Origin: Gigaspora rosea
Lineage: Eukaryota; Glomeromycota; Glomeromycetes; Diversisporales; Gigasporaceae
Assembly (NCBI GenBank): GCA_003550325.1
Contig: QKWP01001996.1
Location: forward strand, 17,533 to 81,532
Direction of reading: 5' to 3'
DNA: 64,000 nucleotides
Positions 1 to 10,550 of the stretch are shown piece after piece; position 1 is the first letter of the stretch; each line of letters opens with the position of its first letter. Below the pieces are notes generated by a model. The model did no database searches. It saw nothing but the letters and a program-made list of their open reading frames with translations, and was not told the DNA's origin. Made by a program: the position numbers and the translations under genes.

Positions 1-1
1 T

Positions 2-83
<82 letters not shown>
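1..83. repeat. (TAA)n microsatellite
   Basis: Uninterrupted TAA/ATA trinucleotide array of about 27 units at the window edge, so its left limit is unknown. A similar but interrupted array sits in an intron of the methyltransferase gene. Confidence 0.97.
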
Positions 84-530
84 GGTATTTATTTTTTACA
101 ATCTGCGCATTGTTAATTGTTAAAGATCTGTGCAGAAAATTAAATCTGCGCAGAAAATAAAAAAAAATTTCTTCAACGATTGCCGGCAGGGTCGCAGAAC
201 TGCATTAATTTTTGATAATTGTTTTTTTTAAAAATCTGCGCAGATCTGCACTATAAAAACTTCTCCGATGTACAACTCCTGTGATATAAATATAGAATAG
301 CTGACATTGCTTTGATTTTTCTTTATTCAATTTTGGACTATAATATAAATATTATATAAATATAGAATAACATTATTTATTTCTAATTAATCTTTGATAT
401 GATTAATATTTATCATGTTATATTAAGGTTAAATCTATAGCTATATCAGGCATCTGATATGATTATGATTTGAAATTAAAAAACTAGTAACATATCAAAA
501 CCCGATTTGTTTCTGGTTTTTATTTGGTCA
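84..530. other. Intergenic; possible tiny TCTGCGCAG inverted-repeat element
   Basis: No gene seen. Several copies of TCTGCGCAG occur at 99-255. GTGCAG...TCTGCGCAG near 131-155 is mirrored by TCTGCGCAGATCTGCAC near 232-261, which could be the ends of a ~130-bp MITE. No clear TSD was found. Confidence 0.4.
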
Positions 531-894
531 TATGGCCCTCAAAAGTAAAAACCAGAGAATTTGGCTGATCACGGGTTTTGAGAAAATTAGCAAAAGCTAT
601 TTTGTGACACAAAATCAAAACAATCTAAAATTAGTTTATTCATCATTAACAAATATGTTTAAATAGGATTATTAGATCTATAGATCTGTATTACTATTGG
701 TAAATCTTAGCAAATCTATTTTTTAGATTATAGCATCAAAAGCTTTTAACTATTGTATCGCAAAAATTTATTAAGTGATTAGACTTTCATTATTAAGTAA
801 AAAGATTAGGCCTAAAATTTTGCACCTAATCAATCAAACAGATCAATTTTCAAAAAATAGTCAAATTTCTTGGTTTCTACTTTTGAGGGCCCAT
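531..894. mobile_element. MITE, family GGGCCCTCAAAAGTAGAAACC (copy 1)
   Basis: Left end GGCCCTCAAAAGTAAAAACC is mirrored by TCTACTTTTGAGGGCCCA at the right end, giving terminal inverted repeats of more than 20 bp. There is no reading frame. The element is flanked by TA-rich sequence, fitting a TA-target (Tc1/mariner-like) MITE, though the class is inferred. A second copy lies in opposite orientation at 8473-8868 inside a hAT element. It shares the internal stretches around the lost or gained 'taaatctatttttaga' segment. Confidence 0.8.
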
Positions 895-1049
895 ATATTA
901 CCTGATATAGCTTTATTTGACCTGTGTATTTTTTAGTCAAAATAGTTTGTAAATATTAGATAATCAAACAACAGAAGCAAATTTGGCAAATTTAAATTTC
1001 ACAATTTTAGAAGAGTTGTTTAAGGGCGTTAATAGCAAGCATTTGATAA

Positions 1050-1656
1050 AGGGAGTGCAGTAAATCACATAATTAGGGTTTACATAGGTCCTGACCCCCC
1101 TCCTCCCTAGTGATAGGACTATTGACCAATCAAATTTAAAAAAACTCAAAAACGTCTTTGACATGAAAATAAGCTACCCCACAATCGTCAACAGTCGCTA
1201 CATAGTAAAGTCTAAATTTTACTAAGCAAATCGAAAAAATCGATTAAGTAAACTTATTCGGCAGATCAAAATACACTTACTACAAATTTTCATAAGTATT
1301 GGAGAACGTTTTATTAATTGAGTTTTAATTTTTACGTTCGACGAAAAAATTAAAGTTTTTTAAAAAAATTTATAAGACGAACGTAAAAGTTAAAGTTAAA
1401 TAATAAAAAGTTTTCAATACTTATAAAAATTTTGTAATAAGTGTATTTTAATCTGCTGAATAAGTTTACTTAATCGATTTTTTTCGTTTTGCTTAGTAAA
1501 ATTTAGACTTTACTATGTAGCAACTATCTGCGATTAACTAAAAATCGATTTTCTTCAATAAATATGATTGGCTATTTATACTATATATATATATAGGACG
1601 TGATATTTGGGGACCCCCCACCCCCCTAAAAAATTACGTGATTTTCTGCACTCCCC
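1050..1656. mobile_element. Foldback MITE, PIF/Harbinger-like (TAA TSD)
   Basis: The ends AGGGAGTGCAG and CTGCACTCCCC are inverted and flanked by TAA on both sides (1047-1049, 1657-1659), the 3-bp target typical of PIF/Harbinger. Beyond the ends, almost the whole element is one palindrome centred near 1360: the arm at ~1191-1350 is repeated inverted at ~1370-1531. Its transcript or single strand would fold into one hairpin of about 170 bp per arm. It is non-coding. Its ends resemble those of the larger element at 9217-14830. Confidence 0.85.
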
Positions 1657-2009
1657 TAAGCCCTAAAAAATTTAGTCAAGTATATATGTTGCAGATTACT
1701 TTTTTGAGGTTTTAATATTTCAATTATAAATGCATCAAAATAATAATCTTAGTCATCAGAGTGTATAAAAAATATAAGTTTTTCACTTCACTCTGAACAA
1801 TAAAATATAAATATACTAGTTAATAGTATAATAGTAATTAATTGAATATTAACCTAGTGACCTCTATTGGCATTTATAATCAACTAATTAGAGTTCTTTG
1901 AGCTATTTGTCACTTGACCCTAGGGCTCTAAAGTTCAGGTTCAGTCTGGTCCAGGTCTGGTTTAGCAGTCATTCTAAAAAAAAAAGATAAAATTTCTTAA
2001 GCTATATAT

Positions 2010-2262
2010 GGGACCCCAGTATAGCAAAACAGTCCATTGAGACAATTATGTGATTTTGAGAAAATTACAATTGAAAATCATCATGTAATTAACTTTAATT
2101 ATAATAATAATGAACCAAATTCTAAATTTACACACATTTTATTAATATATTTTACAAATTAATAACATTTTTAGAAAGATATTATATATAAACAGATTAT
2201 TATTATAAAATCTCAAAATCTGATTGGTTGGCCCAATGCACCATTTTGCTGTGCGGGGTCCC
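2010..2262. mobile_element. MITE with GGGACCCC ends
   Basis: GGGACCCC (2010-2017) and GGGGTCCC (2255-2262) are inverted, both flanked by ATATAT. AGCAAAA inside each end is also shared. It is non-coding. Class is uncertain because the flanking repeat is low-complexity. Confidence 0.65.
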
Positions 2263-2279
2263 ATATATTACATAGTAAT

Positions 2280-3122
2280 TGGACCCAGGTGGGTGGCTAC
2301 CTGGGTCCCGTTTACCTGTGGGTTACCTGGGTTATATTCTTGCAACCTGAGCAGGTCACACGTCAGGTAGAAACAAAGACCCTATGTAATATCCTAAGAT
2401 TTGGATGTTTTAGACAAAATGGCAAAAAAGTAAATTTTTTTTTCTAAATTTTTTTTTGTTCATTTCACATAATGTGTACTATGCCATATGGGCGATTATG
2501 CATTAAACGGGCTTATTTAATTTTTCAATTTTTTTTTGTAAAATTTTTTCTAAGTTTTTTTTTTGTTTATTTGACACTGTGTGCACTATACCGTATGGGC
2601 GATTATGCATCAAACGGGCTTATAAAATTTTTTTCATTTTTTTAAAAAAAATCAATTTTTTTTACTTTTTAAAAAAATCAAATTTTTTTCTAAGGTTTTT
2701 TTTCAGTTTATTTGACACTGTGTGCACTATACTGTATAGCTGATTATGGATCAAATGGCTTATAATTTTTTTTTGTTCATTTTACATAATGTGTACTACT
2801 GTATAGCAAATTATGCATCAAACAGGCTTATGAAATTTTTGAATTTTTTATATATATATATATATTTTAGATATTCTTGCCCTGTTTGACCCAGCATGAC
2901 CCATACAGATTACCCGATCTGGGTCAGAATACTAGATACAGCCTGTTTATATAGTTTATAACCAACTTATATTGGTCACCTATATGGATGACCCACAGAT
3001 GGCCCATAGGTTGTTTACGAGTGACCTATGGGTGTTCCACAGATTGACTATCTAGATGAGCTATAGTTCAATCTGGTTACCTACTCACCTGCAGGTGACC
3101 CAGTTAATACCTACTTGGGTCA
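2280..3122. mobile_element. Non-coding element D, copy 1 (GACCCAAGTAGGTAT ends)
   Basis: The left end (TGGACCCAGGTGGGTGGC) and the right end, read inverted (TGACCCAAGTAGGTATT), match. Both subterminal regions are packed with ACCCAGGT/ACCTGGGT motifs. The core is a degenerate tandem repeat. A second copy is at 51646-52751. No coding potential is seen, and the class is not known. Confidence 0.65.
2459..2831 (+). repeat. Four-unit degenerate tandem repeat
   Basis: Four ~58-bp cores start at 2459, 2564, 2706 and 2774. Each reads from gttYatttNaca through gtgNactat..gNatg to aacNggcttat. They are separated by T-rich spacers of variable length and lie inside element D copy 1. Confidence 0.8.
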
Positions 3123-3144
3123 GAACTCTATTAGAATATTAATT

Positions 3145-4169
3145 TTTTTTTTTTTTGTGTTAAAGTTCCCGCTTTGGGTGAGAGTTTATTTAATCAAGCC
3201 TGTAGATCAAGGGCGCCTTTTTGGGCGCACCTACTATTGAGTTACATTGAATGAGAGTACAACTAGCCACACGTAAAACTTTTGGTTGTCTAATTTAAGT
3301 AGTCTGCCCGAAGGTTCTACACTAGTTGCCATACCTACAACCCAACTAGGGGATTGCCTATTTAAACCCTCTGGTCCAACGCTTCGCATGTCAATCCTAC
3401 TTGTGATCACTGGTACAGCTCTCCAATACATTAGTTAGTCGAAGACAGTTCCGGATGCTACCTACATCCCCTTAGGACTAATTATCCTCACAGGTAAACT
3501 TGGTAGAGCAGTCCCTGTCCCACACAGGTATTATCTATACTTCGGTAACTTATGCACTCACCGAGGCATGCAACTTGCAGTCAAGGGGTACCTAACCGCT
3601 ACCATTACCTACTTCTGCCCTTGTAAGGTTTACACTGACCCCGGTACCCAAATTACTTTCCTACCAGTCCATCACCGGGTGCCCCAAACTTCCAAACCAG
3701 TTGGCCCGGAAGGGTTGATCTACCCAGCATTAGGTGCTACTATGGTTTTTCTTCCCCTGGTACCTAATTCCAGAACATAGGTCCTTTTCCTCTGGTACGA
3801 CTCCGGCGGTCAGATTGGTGGACCCTCTCCTTTGAAGGTCAAATCGTCCAGTTTTCCAGCTCCGGTTTCTGATATTCCGGTTCTGGTAGCACCGTCAAAG
3901 ATCGTTGCTACCTCCTTACTCAGGACTTTCCAAATGGGTTTCCATTTCCCCAGTTCCTTGGATTTGTCTGTGTCACCAGACACAACTTCACCTGAAAGCT
4001 CCCATTCGAGATAGTAACCAAGAACTACAGTTAATATACCCAACCGATCGACAGAAAACGGTTACCGTAACACAGGTCTATTTTCCAAAGCATCGCCAGT
4101 GGGATTTGAACCCTAGACCTGCCACTTGGGGGTGACAACTTACCAACTTCCCTAAGTTGCCACACCCTT
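3145..4169 (-). mobile_element. ~1-kb retroposon with tRNA-like 5' head and poly(A)
   Basis: A perfect 16-bp duplication (3129-3144 and 4170-4185) flanks the unit. On the minus strand it ends in a run of ~12 A, the signature of target-primed retroposition. The minus-strand 5' end looks tRNA-derived. A D-arm/A-box-like GGGAAGTTGGTAAG lies near 4143-4156, and the B box GGTTCAAATCC is exact at 4102-4112, with normal spacing. The body is markedly more GC-rich than its surroundings. Minus-strand open frames of 77 and 65 codons show no recognisable domain, and both fall inside a non-coding-looking body. It is best described as an unusually long SINE or a SINE-headed retroposon. Its partner LINE is not in the window. 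Confidence 0.82.
4102..4112 (-). promoter_or_regulatory. RNA polymerase III B box of the retroposon
   Basis: GGTTCAAATCC on the minus strand matches the tRNA T-loop/B-box consensus exactly and lies ~60 nt inside the 5' end of the retroposon. Confidence 0.75.
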
Positions 4170-4185
4170 TATTAGAATATTAATT

Positions 4186-5111
4186 ATACTTATTTTAATT
4201 TAATTTTTTAATATAAAATTTTGATAGGATAAATGTGCATAATGTGCATTCATGCGCATGTATGAAACCCATCTTTAAGTTTTGAACTTTTGGACTGAAC
4301 TCAAACTTTTCGAACCAGACTCAAGCCGGACTCAAACCAAGCCAAAAATTTGATTCAGACTTAGACCGTACTAAGTTGTAAAATAGTTTGAGTCTGAGTC
4401 CGGTTCGAAATTCGAACTGGACTCAAACTTGCCTAAAGTCCAGCCTTAGTCTGGGTCTGTTGGAGCTCTACATAACCCATATACAAATATGATCATAGAA
4501 TATATATATGGGATCTTGCCTTACTACTTAAATAGTTTCTAGTTATTCCTAGTATCACTAAACTAGTTTTATATCTATCTTTTTTTCTTTGATATCTGGG
4601 CTATATAGTTGGGCTATCAAAGCACTAATTTTAGATATCTAGACTGTGCACCAGACTATCAATCACATCTATAACTCCAAAATGCTCTAACTAAATACTT
4701 TTATCTTGTGGTGGATGGGTGAATACTAAAAACAAAGTCAATGCACTAATATTAGCTATTTTCTATATATATAAATATCTGCCACCAATTAATATACAGT
4801 CAACTCTCTCTAATCTAAACTGCTGGAACTGCTTTTTTTTACTATATAAAAATTTGAAAAAGTTTAGTTCTCAAAAAATTACATATAGCTTATCCGAACT
4901 TTATAATAAAATCTACAAATATTCTAGGAAATTTTGTATGGCTTAGAAAAAGTTTAATAGTATTTGGTCTAGAGATGTTCAGATTAGAAAAAGGCGACTG
5001 TACTTACTTAACAGTACCAAAATCTTTTATATAATATTTTATCCTTATTCATTTTCTATATACAAAATATTTATTACTAATATCTCATACTTATCATGTA
5101 TCAATCTATAT
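4186..5111. other. Intergenic, no gene seen
   Basis: 4260-4460 holds many GGACTCAAAC/GTTTGAGTC words in both orientations, probably an eroded inverted-repeat element. The rest is AT-rich with only short chance frames. Confidence 0.5.
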
Positions 5112-5119
5112 AATGGACC

Positions 5120-5300
5120 AGGACCCCGAAATATACATAGATAGGTCAGGTATGAGTTTGCTTATTTTTGAGGTTTTTTATGCAGATCTTTTCTATTTAT
5201 AGTAATTTTTTGCTTATTTTTAAAGTTTTTTTCTGCAGATCTTTCCTTTTTTAGTAACTCTATAATTAATCTGACCTATCTATGTATATTTCGGGGTCCT
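5120..5300. mobile_element. hAT-type MITE, family AGGACCCC (copy 1)
   Basis: A 181-bp element with AGGACCCCGAAATATACATA at the left and its inverse at the right. The exact 8-bp TSD AATGGACC is at 5112-5119 and 5301-5308. Internally, TGAGTTTGCTTA and TTTTTTGCTTATTTTT repeats are shared with copy 2 at 31662-31840. Confidence 0.93.
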
Positions 5301-5369
5301 AATGGACCTAGTTCACAATATTATGCCAAAAAATAGCACATGACCTAGTTCATAGCATTTTATTTGAAT

Positions 5370-5660
5370 AGCAATTAATTAATCAACAATCACTTTACCA
5401 ATATAATATTTCACTGACAATTATTCATTAACAAGTTCATTTTACTAATAGTATATTTCACCAAAGCTTATTTTACTGACAAATTAGTTAGTCAGGATAG
5501 AATTAGGTAGAATTAGGGTTAAAGTTAGTGTGCTTTTTAAAAAAAAAACTTGTTGGTAAAATAAACTTGGTAAAACAAACTATTAGTAAAATGAACATGT
5601 CAGTAAGTATTTGTTAGCGAAATATTATGTCGGTGAAGTGATTGTCAGTGAAATAATATA
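5370..5660. mobile_element. Probable foldback MITE
   Basis: The ~95-bp left part (words AATCACTTTACC, TTTCACTGACAA, CATTTTACTAATAG) is mirrored in the right part (CTATTAGTAAAATG, TTGTCAGTGAAAT). The arms are diverged and the exact limits are uncertain. A telomere-like ATTAGGGTTA lies in the centre. Confidence 0.55.
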
Positions 5661-6810
5661 AACTTATCTCATTTTTCTTTTAAATAACTATTCTTTATAA
5701 TGACCTCATACTTACTTAACTAAGCCAATATGTTTCATACAATACCTTATTATTGCCCATTTTCTATCTATTGTTAAGTTATTTTTACATAAAGTTCTAT
5801 AGAAATTTTATTTAAATTATATTTAAAAATTATACATAAACCTATAAACCCAATATAAACTTATATAGATATAATTTATAATAAATATAATTATAAATAA
5901 TAATTATTTATAATGAAAATTTTAAATATAAAAATATATTAAGTAGCAAATAAAGTAAAAGTTATCACTTAAACTATCTGTTTTAGTGAACAAATTTGTC
6001 TGCTAAAATAATTGGATGAAGTGAAATATTAAAAAAAATTTTTTAATAAAAATCTTTATTCTAGCCAGTTATAATTACTTCCAAAGATCTGAACTATACA
6101 TTACACTCAATTGCCGTAGTGTAGTATACTTGAAATAGTTCAAACAAAGGGTATAATTTAAGCATTATATATACTAAGTAAAAATATAAAAAAATCTGTA
6201 AAAAACCTCATGCCTAAAAGAACCTTCTAGAAAGAAATTTTACATCAACTATTTCTCCAAAATATTTTATATATCATTTATTGCTTATTTCTTAAAACTT
6301 GAAACAAATTTGTGCTTTGAATTCCAATTAGACAGCTATTTTCCCAATTTGAATAAAATAAACATTATTGATCTTTTAGAGAAGGTAAGCTGAATTTCCT
6401 ATATTTTGCTAAAATTTTGAAAAATCCAAAAAGAAATATCAAGAGTACCAAACTTGTAAAGAGTATTATTGCCAATCCGAATAAGATTAGCAATATTTTT
6501 ATATTTAGAATTGAGACAAAACAAATATATAAACAATATAGTACAAAATCTAAACAGGCCTATATATATAATTTTTATATGATTTAAAGAATTTAAAAAA
6601 CGTTTTTACTCATATCTTCTTATATACAGGTCTGATTTTAATAAAATTTTACCAGTAGATGCACAAGAACCTGTTCTACAACTTTATTTATATCAAAAAA
6701 TAATATTTACTTAGTACAAAAAAAAACTTTTCATAAGGGTCATAATCAGATTTACTAATATATTGTTTATATATTTGTTTATCCCCAATTTTATATATTG
6801 TAATAATATA
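5661..6810. other. Intergenic, no gene seen
   Basis: Very AT-rich. A stretch near 5990-6030 resembles the arms of the preceding foldback element, so it may once have been longer. No coding signal. Confidence 0.5.
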
Positions 6811-6818
6811 GCTATAGT

Positions 6819-7090
6819 CAGTGTTGTACACGGACATTGTCCTGCTGATTTTTCAGGGACGCGGACAGTCCGGGACGGGACGTCCGGGACATGTCCGCAA
6901 TAATGTCCCAATATGATACATGTCCGCCGGGTAAAACCAATCAAATTGCAGAATTATACGAATTTTATTGGTAGATGATCATGTGTTGAGTCGCAAAATG
7001 TCTGGGACAAAAAAAATTCTGGGCGGACATGTTCCGGACATCCCATCCCGGACTGTCCGCTGTCCGTGTTTGTGTCCCATAACAACACTG
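6819..7090. mobile_element. hAT-type MITE with CAGTGTTG ends
   Basis: CAGTGTTG at the left and CAACACTG at the right, with a perfect 8-bp TSD GCTATAGT (6811-6818, 7091-7098). Subterminal parts are rich in GGACATGTCC/GTCCGGGAC words in both orientations, far more GC-rich than the flanks. These may be clustered transposase binding sites. It is non-coding. Confidence 0.94.
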
Positions 7091-7098
7091 GCTATAGT

Positions 7099-7710
7099 GA
7101 CATCTTATCTGGATTGGTAAATAAGAATAATGCTTTGAAGAATAAAATATCTGACCAAAAGTATACTTTTGCCTAGGCTTTTGTATTTTTTAACAAAAAC
7201 TTTAGGGCTATATCTTCTATAGCAACAAAGTCTTTCATTCAGAGAGCCAAACCCAAAAGAAGAGTTTTTTTTATCTCTATTTCAGGTTTCTTATATCTAA
7301 TCTGAAGCTCTTTATTCAAGTTACTTCTAGATAAACTTTTGTTATATACAGATATATTAATTTCAAAGTTTTCATAGATCGAATTTTTGTAGAAAAATTT
7401 GATATAAGGGATTGTTAGAAAAGTTCATATATATATATTGTTTGGGTCCTGTTTTAATATGTAATATAAATCTTATTAAATATGTACTTAGTGAGAGACT
7501 AAATGAATCCTCCATTAGGATATGAAATGTTATATGATCTACAAACACAGTGAAAATCATATACTGTATCTAATTTTAATATTAAGGATTTTTTGTTGTT
7601 TATTCTGTTTAATAACAAAAACATATAAAATTTTAAACTGAAATAACTCTTAAACTACTCATGAGATGCATGCAAAACTATATTTATTAGTTTCCTTTTA
7701 ATATTCTCTT
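7099..7710. other. Intergenic, no gene seen
   Basis: AT-rich sequence between a MITE and the left end of LTR-B. Only short chance frames. Confidence 0.5.
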
Positions 7711-8472
7711 ATAGTATTGAAAACAGTAATCCGAGCTAGTGTCATGGGATAAACAACTACTAACTACCATATATTAGCAAATTTACACAATCGGACCTTT
7801 TTTCAAGACTCTGATTTTCATATAATTTTTCAAGTCAAACCACCTTATCTCTAAAATCTAATGGGTTGGTGCTTATCTAATGGGTTTATTTATATTGATC
7901 AGTTATTTGTTGATCATCTGATTATCATCTGACCAATGAATTTTTGTAAACAATCGAATTTTGAGACCATTTTTAGGGCCCAATTTCAATTCTGATTATA
8001 AAAAACAAAGAAACACCTCACAATATATCCAATATGAGAGGCAGTATGATTTGTTAAGGCTAAGGCATATCAGGTATAAGGTAAGTTTACAAGACAAGTT
8101 TATTTTTATAAACAAGGAACAAAGAAACCAAGATCAGTTTCTAATTTTATTTAATATTCTCATACTGTTATCTATCTGATTCTCATATCGTTGAAGCATA
8201 CAGTATATGATCTTTTTATACTATTCTACTTCTAATAGAATTTCTAGTTTTTATCTTTTGTTCTACAATTTTTTTCACTCGAATACTAGTGTTTGTAGTC
8301 GATTTTGACTTAGTCGATTTTATCGACTTAGTCGATTTAGTCAACCGATTTTTAGAAAAATCGACTTAGTCGATTTAGTATACCATTTAAAGTGTAAAAA
8401 AAAACCAACTCAAATTAAGTAAATAATAATCAAATTACTGCATGACGAAGTTAAAATGACTTGAAAAGTATT

Positions 8473-8868
8473 ATATGGGCCCTCAAAAGTAGAAACTAGA
8501 CAATTTGACATTTTTTTGAAAATTAACCTGTTTGATTGATCAGGTATAAAATTTAAAGCCCAAACTTTTTTATTTAATAATGAAATTCTAATCACTTAAT
8601 AAATTTTTGTGATACAATGGTTAAAATTTTTTGATGCTATAATCTAAAAATAGATTTACTGAGATTTTAAAAGCAATCTACAGGTCTACAGATCTAATAA
8701 TCCTGTTTAAGCAGGTTTGTAGATCTAATAATTCTGTTTAAACAGGTTTGTTAATTATAAATATACTATTTTTAGATTGGTTTGATTTTGTGTAACAAAA
8801 TAGTTTTTGCTGATTTTCTCAAAACCCGTGATCTGCCAAATTATCTGGTTTCTACTTTTGAGTGCCTA
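8473..8868. mobile_element. MITE, family GGGCCCTCAAAAGTAGAAACC (copy 2)
   Basis: The ends GGGCCCTCAAAAGTAGAAAC and GTTTCTACTTTTGAG are inverted. The interior aligns to 531-894 in reverse orientation. It also has two adjacent ~35-bp units (GTTTAARCAGGTTTGT) absent from copy 1. It is nested in hAT element 1. Confidence 0.8.
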
Positions 8869-9213
8869 TATTGTATTCATGTGTATGTATAGCAATAGGT
8901 AATCTTTTCTGGAACAATGATAAATAAGATATCCAAATAATTATTGTATATTCTATAAGCATGACATAGATTAAGCTCGCTTCAAGCAGGTCAAAGCTTT
9001 AAGAACCAAATTGCTTTGATAAATGTATTATTATTATTTGGTTAGAAGATTTTATTAAAACAATATCATTACAGCCTTATTTTAATAGCAAGACAAATTT
9101 GTCTAATACCATTCCAACTACACTATCTGATTGATGCTATTCTAAATAAGCAAATCTACTAACCCAAACCAATATTAGTTATGCTTCTCGAAATGACTAT
9201 ATACTAAATGAAC
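8869..9213. other. hAT 1 interior, no gene seen
   Basis: Non-coding AT-rich sequence of hAT element 1 between two nested elements. Confidence 0.45.
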
Positions 9214-9356
9214 TAACGGGAGCGCAATTTATCACCTGATTTTTTAGGTGGGTGGGGGGTCAGAAAATTATCAGGTCCTAATAGTAGATAACTTTTGATT
9301 GGCTAAAATTTTTTAAATTTTTTTAATTGATAATCCACCTGTCAACCAGAGAATAG

Positions 9357-9755
9357 CGAAATGTGGCATGCTTCCATATAAAGGTTTTTTTTACTAAGTT
9401 AACGATACATGCCCACTAACTGAAAGTTGTAGAGCTCGTCAAGACGCATCTAATAGTGGTTAGATCATCCAAATCGGTCTAGTGGATGGCGAGTTATCAT
9501 CAAAATACGATTGGCTAACTATATAAAAATCTGTGACGGAAATTATATATGAAAATCACTATAGGCAAAATGTGGCGTGCTTCTATCTAAAAGTTTTTTT
9601 CTTACTAAGTTAATGATACATGCCCACTACTTGAAAGTTGTAGAGCTCGTAGAGACGCATCTAATAGTGGTTAGATCATCTAAATCGGTCTAGTGGATGG
9701 CGAGATATCGTCAAAAAACGATTGGCTGACTATATAAAATCTCTATATCAACAAA
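9357..9755 (+). repeat. Two tandem copies of a ~215-bp module (forward)
   Basis: Units begin AAATGTGGC at ~9359 and ~9569. They share ACTAAGTTAACGATACATG, GAAAGTTGTAGAGCTCGT, GACGCATCTAA and the run TGGATGGCGAG to ACGATTGGC..ACTATATAAAA. Inverted partners lie at 13552-13945, and related arrays at 24548-25142. Confidence 0.88.
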
Positions 9756-9770
9756 CATTGTTTTATATAG

Positions 9771-10550
9771 TGTTGAAGGCGCTGGGCGTGTGATATGAAC
9801 GAACAACCAATCACACACCCAACAAGAACAAAAGAAAACTCAGACACAAGGGACCTCGTAACAAGTCTGATATAGAGAGGTGGATTGATTTGGCAAGGCT
9901 AAGGCTTGTCTGGCTTGTTATGGGAGGACAGCTTATACGAGAATCAAGGAAATTCTTAAACTCAAAGGGCACGTAAGTTTTTATTTATCATTTTCGAACT
10001 TTACAAGAGACACACACATGGACCTAAAACCTCTTACAACAGAACAAATTCTACCTTTATTTATAAAACTTACAAAAGAAACAAAAAGAAGAAAATCGAA
10101 CTTTTCCTTTATCAACTTCATCACGCCACAATCATTGACAATCGATTTTCCACGTTTAAATTAACAAAGCCTCAAATGCAACCGGTTTATGCATCATAAT
10201 TCCGATTGTCAGTCAAATTTCGTTAATTAAACTATTCCTTTTTAGTCTAGCATTATCGATTGATCTGATCTTGCAACGATTGCTCTCTTTTCTTCTATGA
10301 AATCGTGGAGGCTTGGTTATGATTTCTGCATGATCTTCATATAGTCTTGCAGAGTATCAGGGCCAGGATCAGGTGTTGTATCTTCCTAACGATTTAAATT
10401 TTTTTTATTTTTTTTATTTTTTTTTCACGGCGCAGTTATAGGGATCACGTGCGTCACGTGGCTAAGATCTACATGGTCACAATTCTGCTGGCGGCTCTTT
10501 CGGTCTCGCAAAAAATTCGACTGTTACGGGATCTAAGTTCGCTCCTAACA
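9771..10550 (-). repeat. LTR of element A (3' LTR in element sense)
   Basis: 780 bp, TG..CA ends on the plus strand. It aligns end to end with 12769-13544. It contains the long shared blocks at 9820-10060 (plus strand) and the T-rich stretch near 10400. Confidence 0.93.

Noticed and set aside
4095..4169. Functional tRNA gene
   Set aside because: A and B boxes are good, but the acceptor stem does not pair and the sequence is the head of a poly(A)-tailed unit with a TSD.
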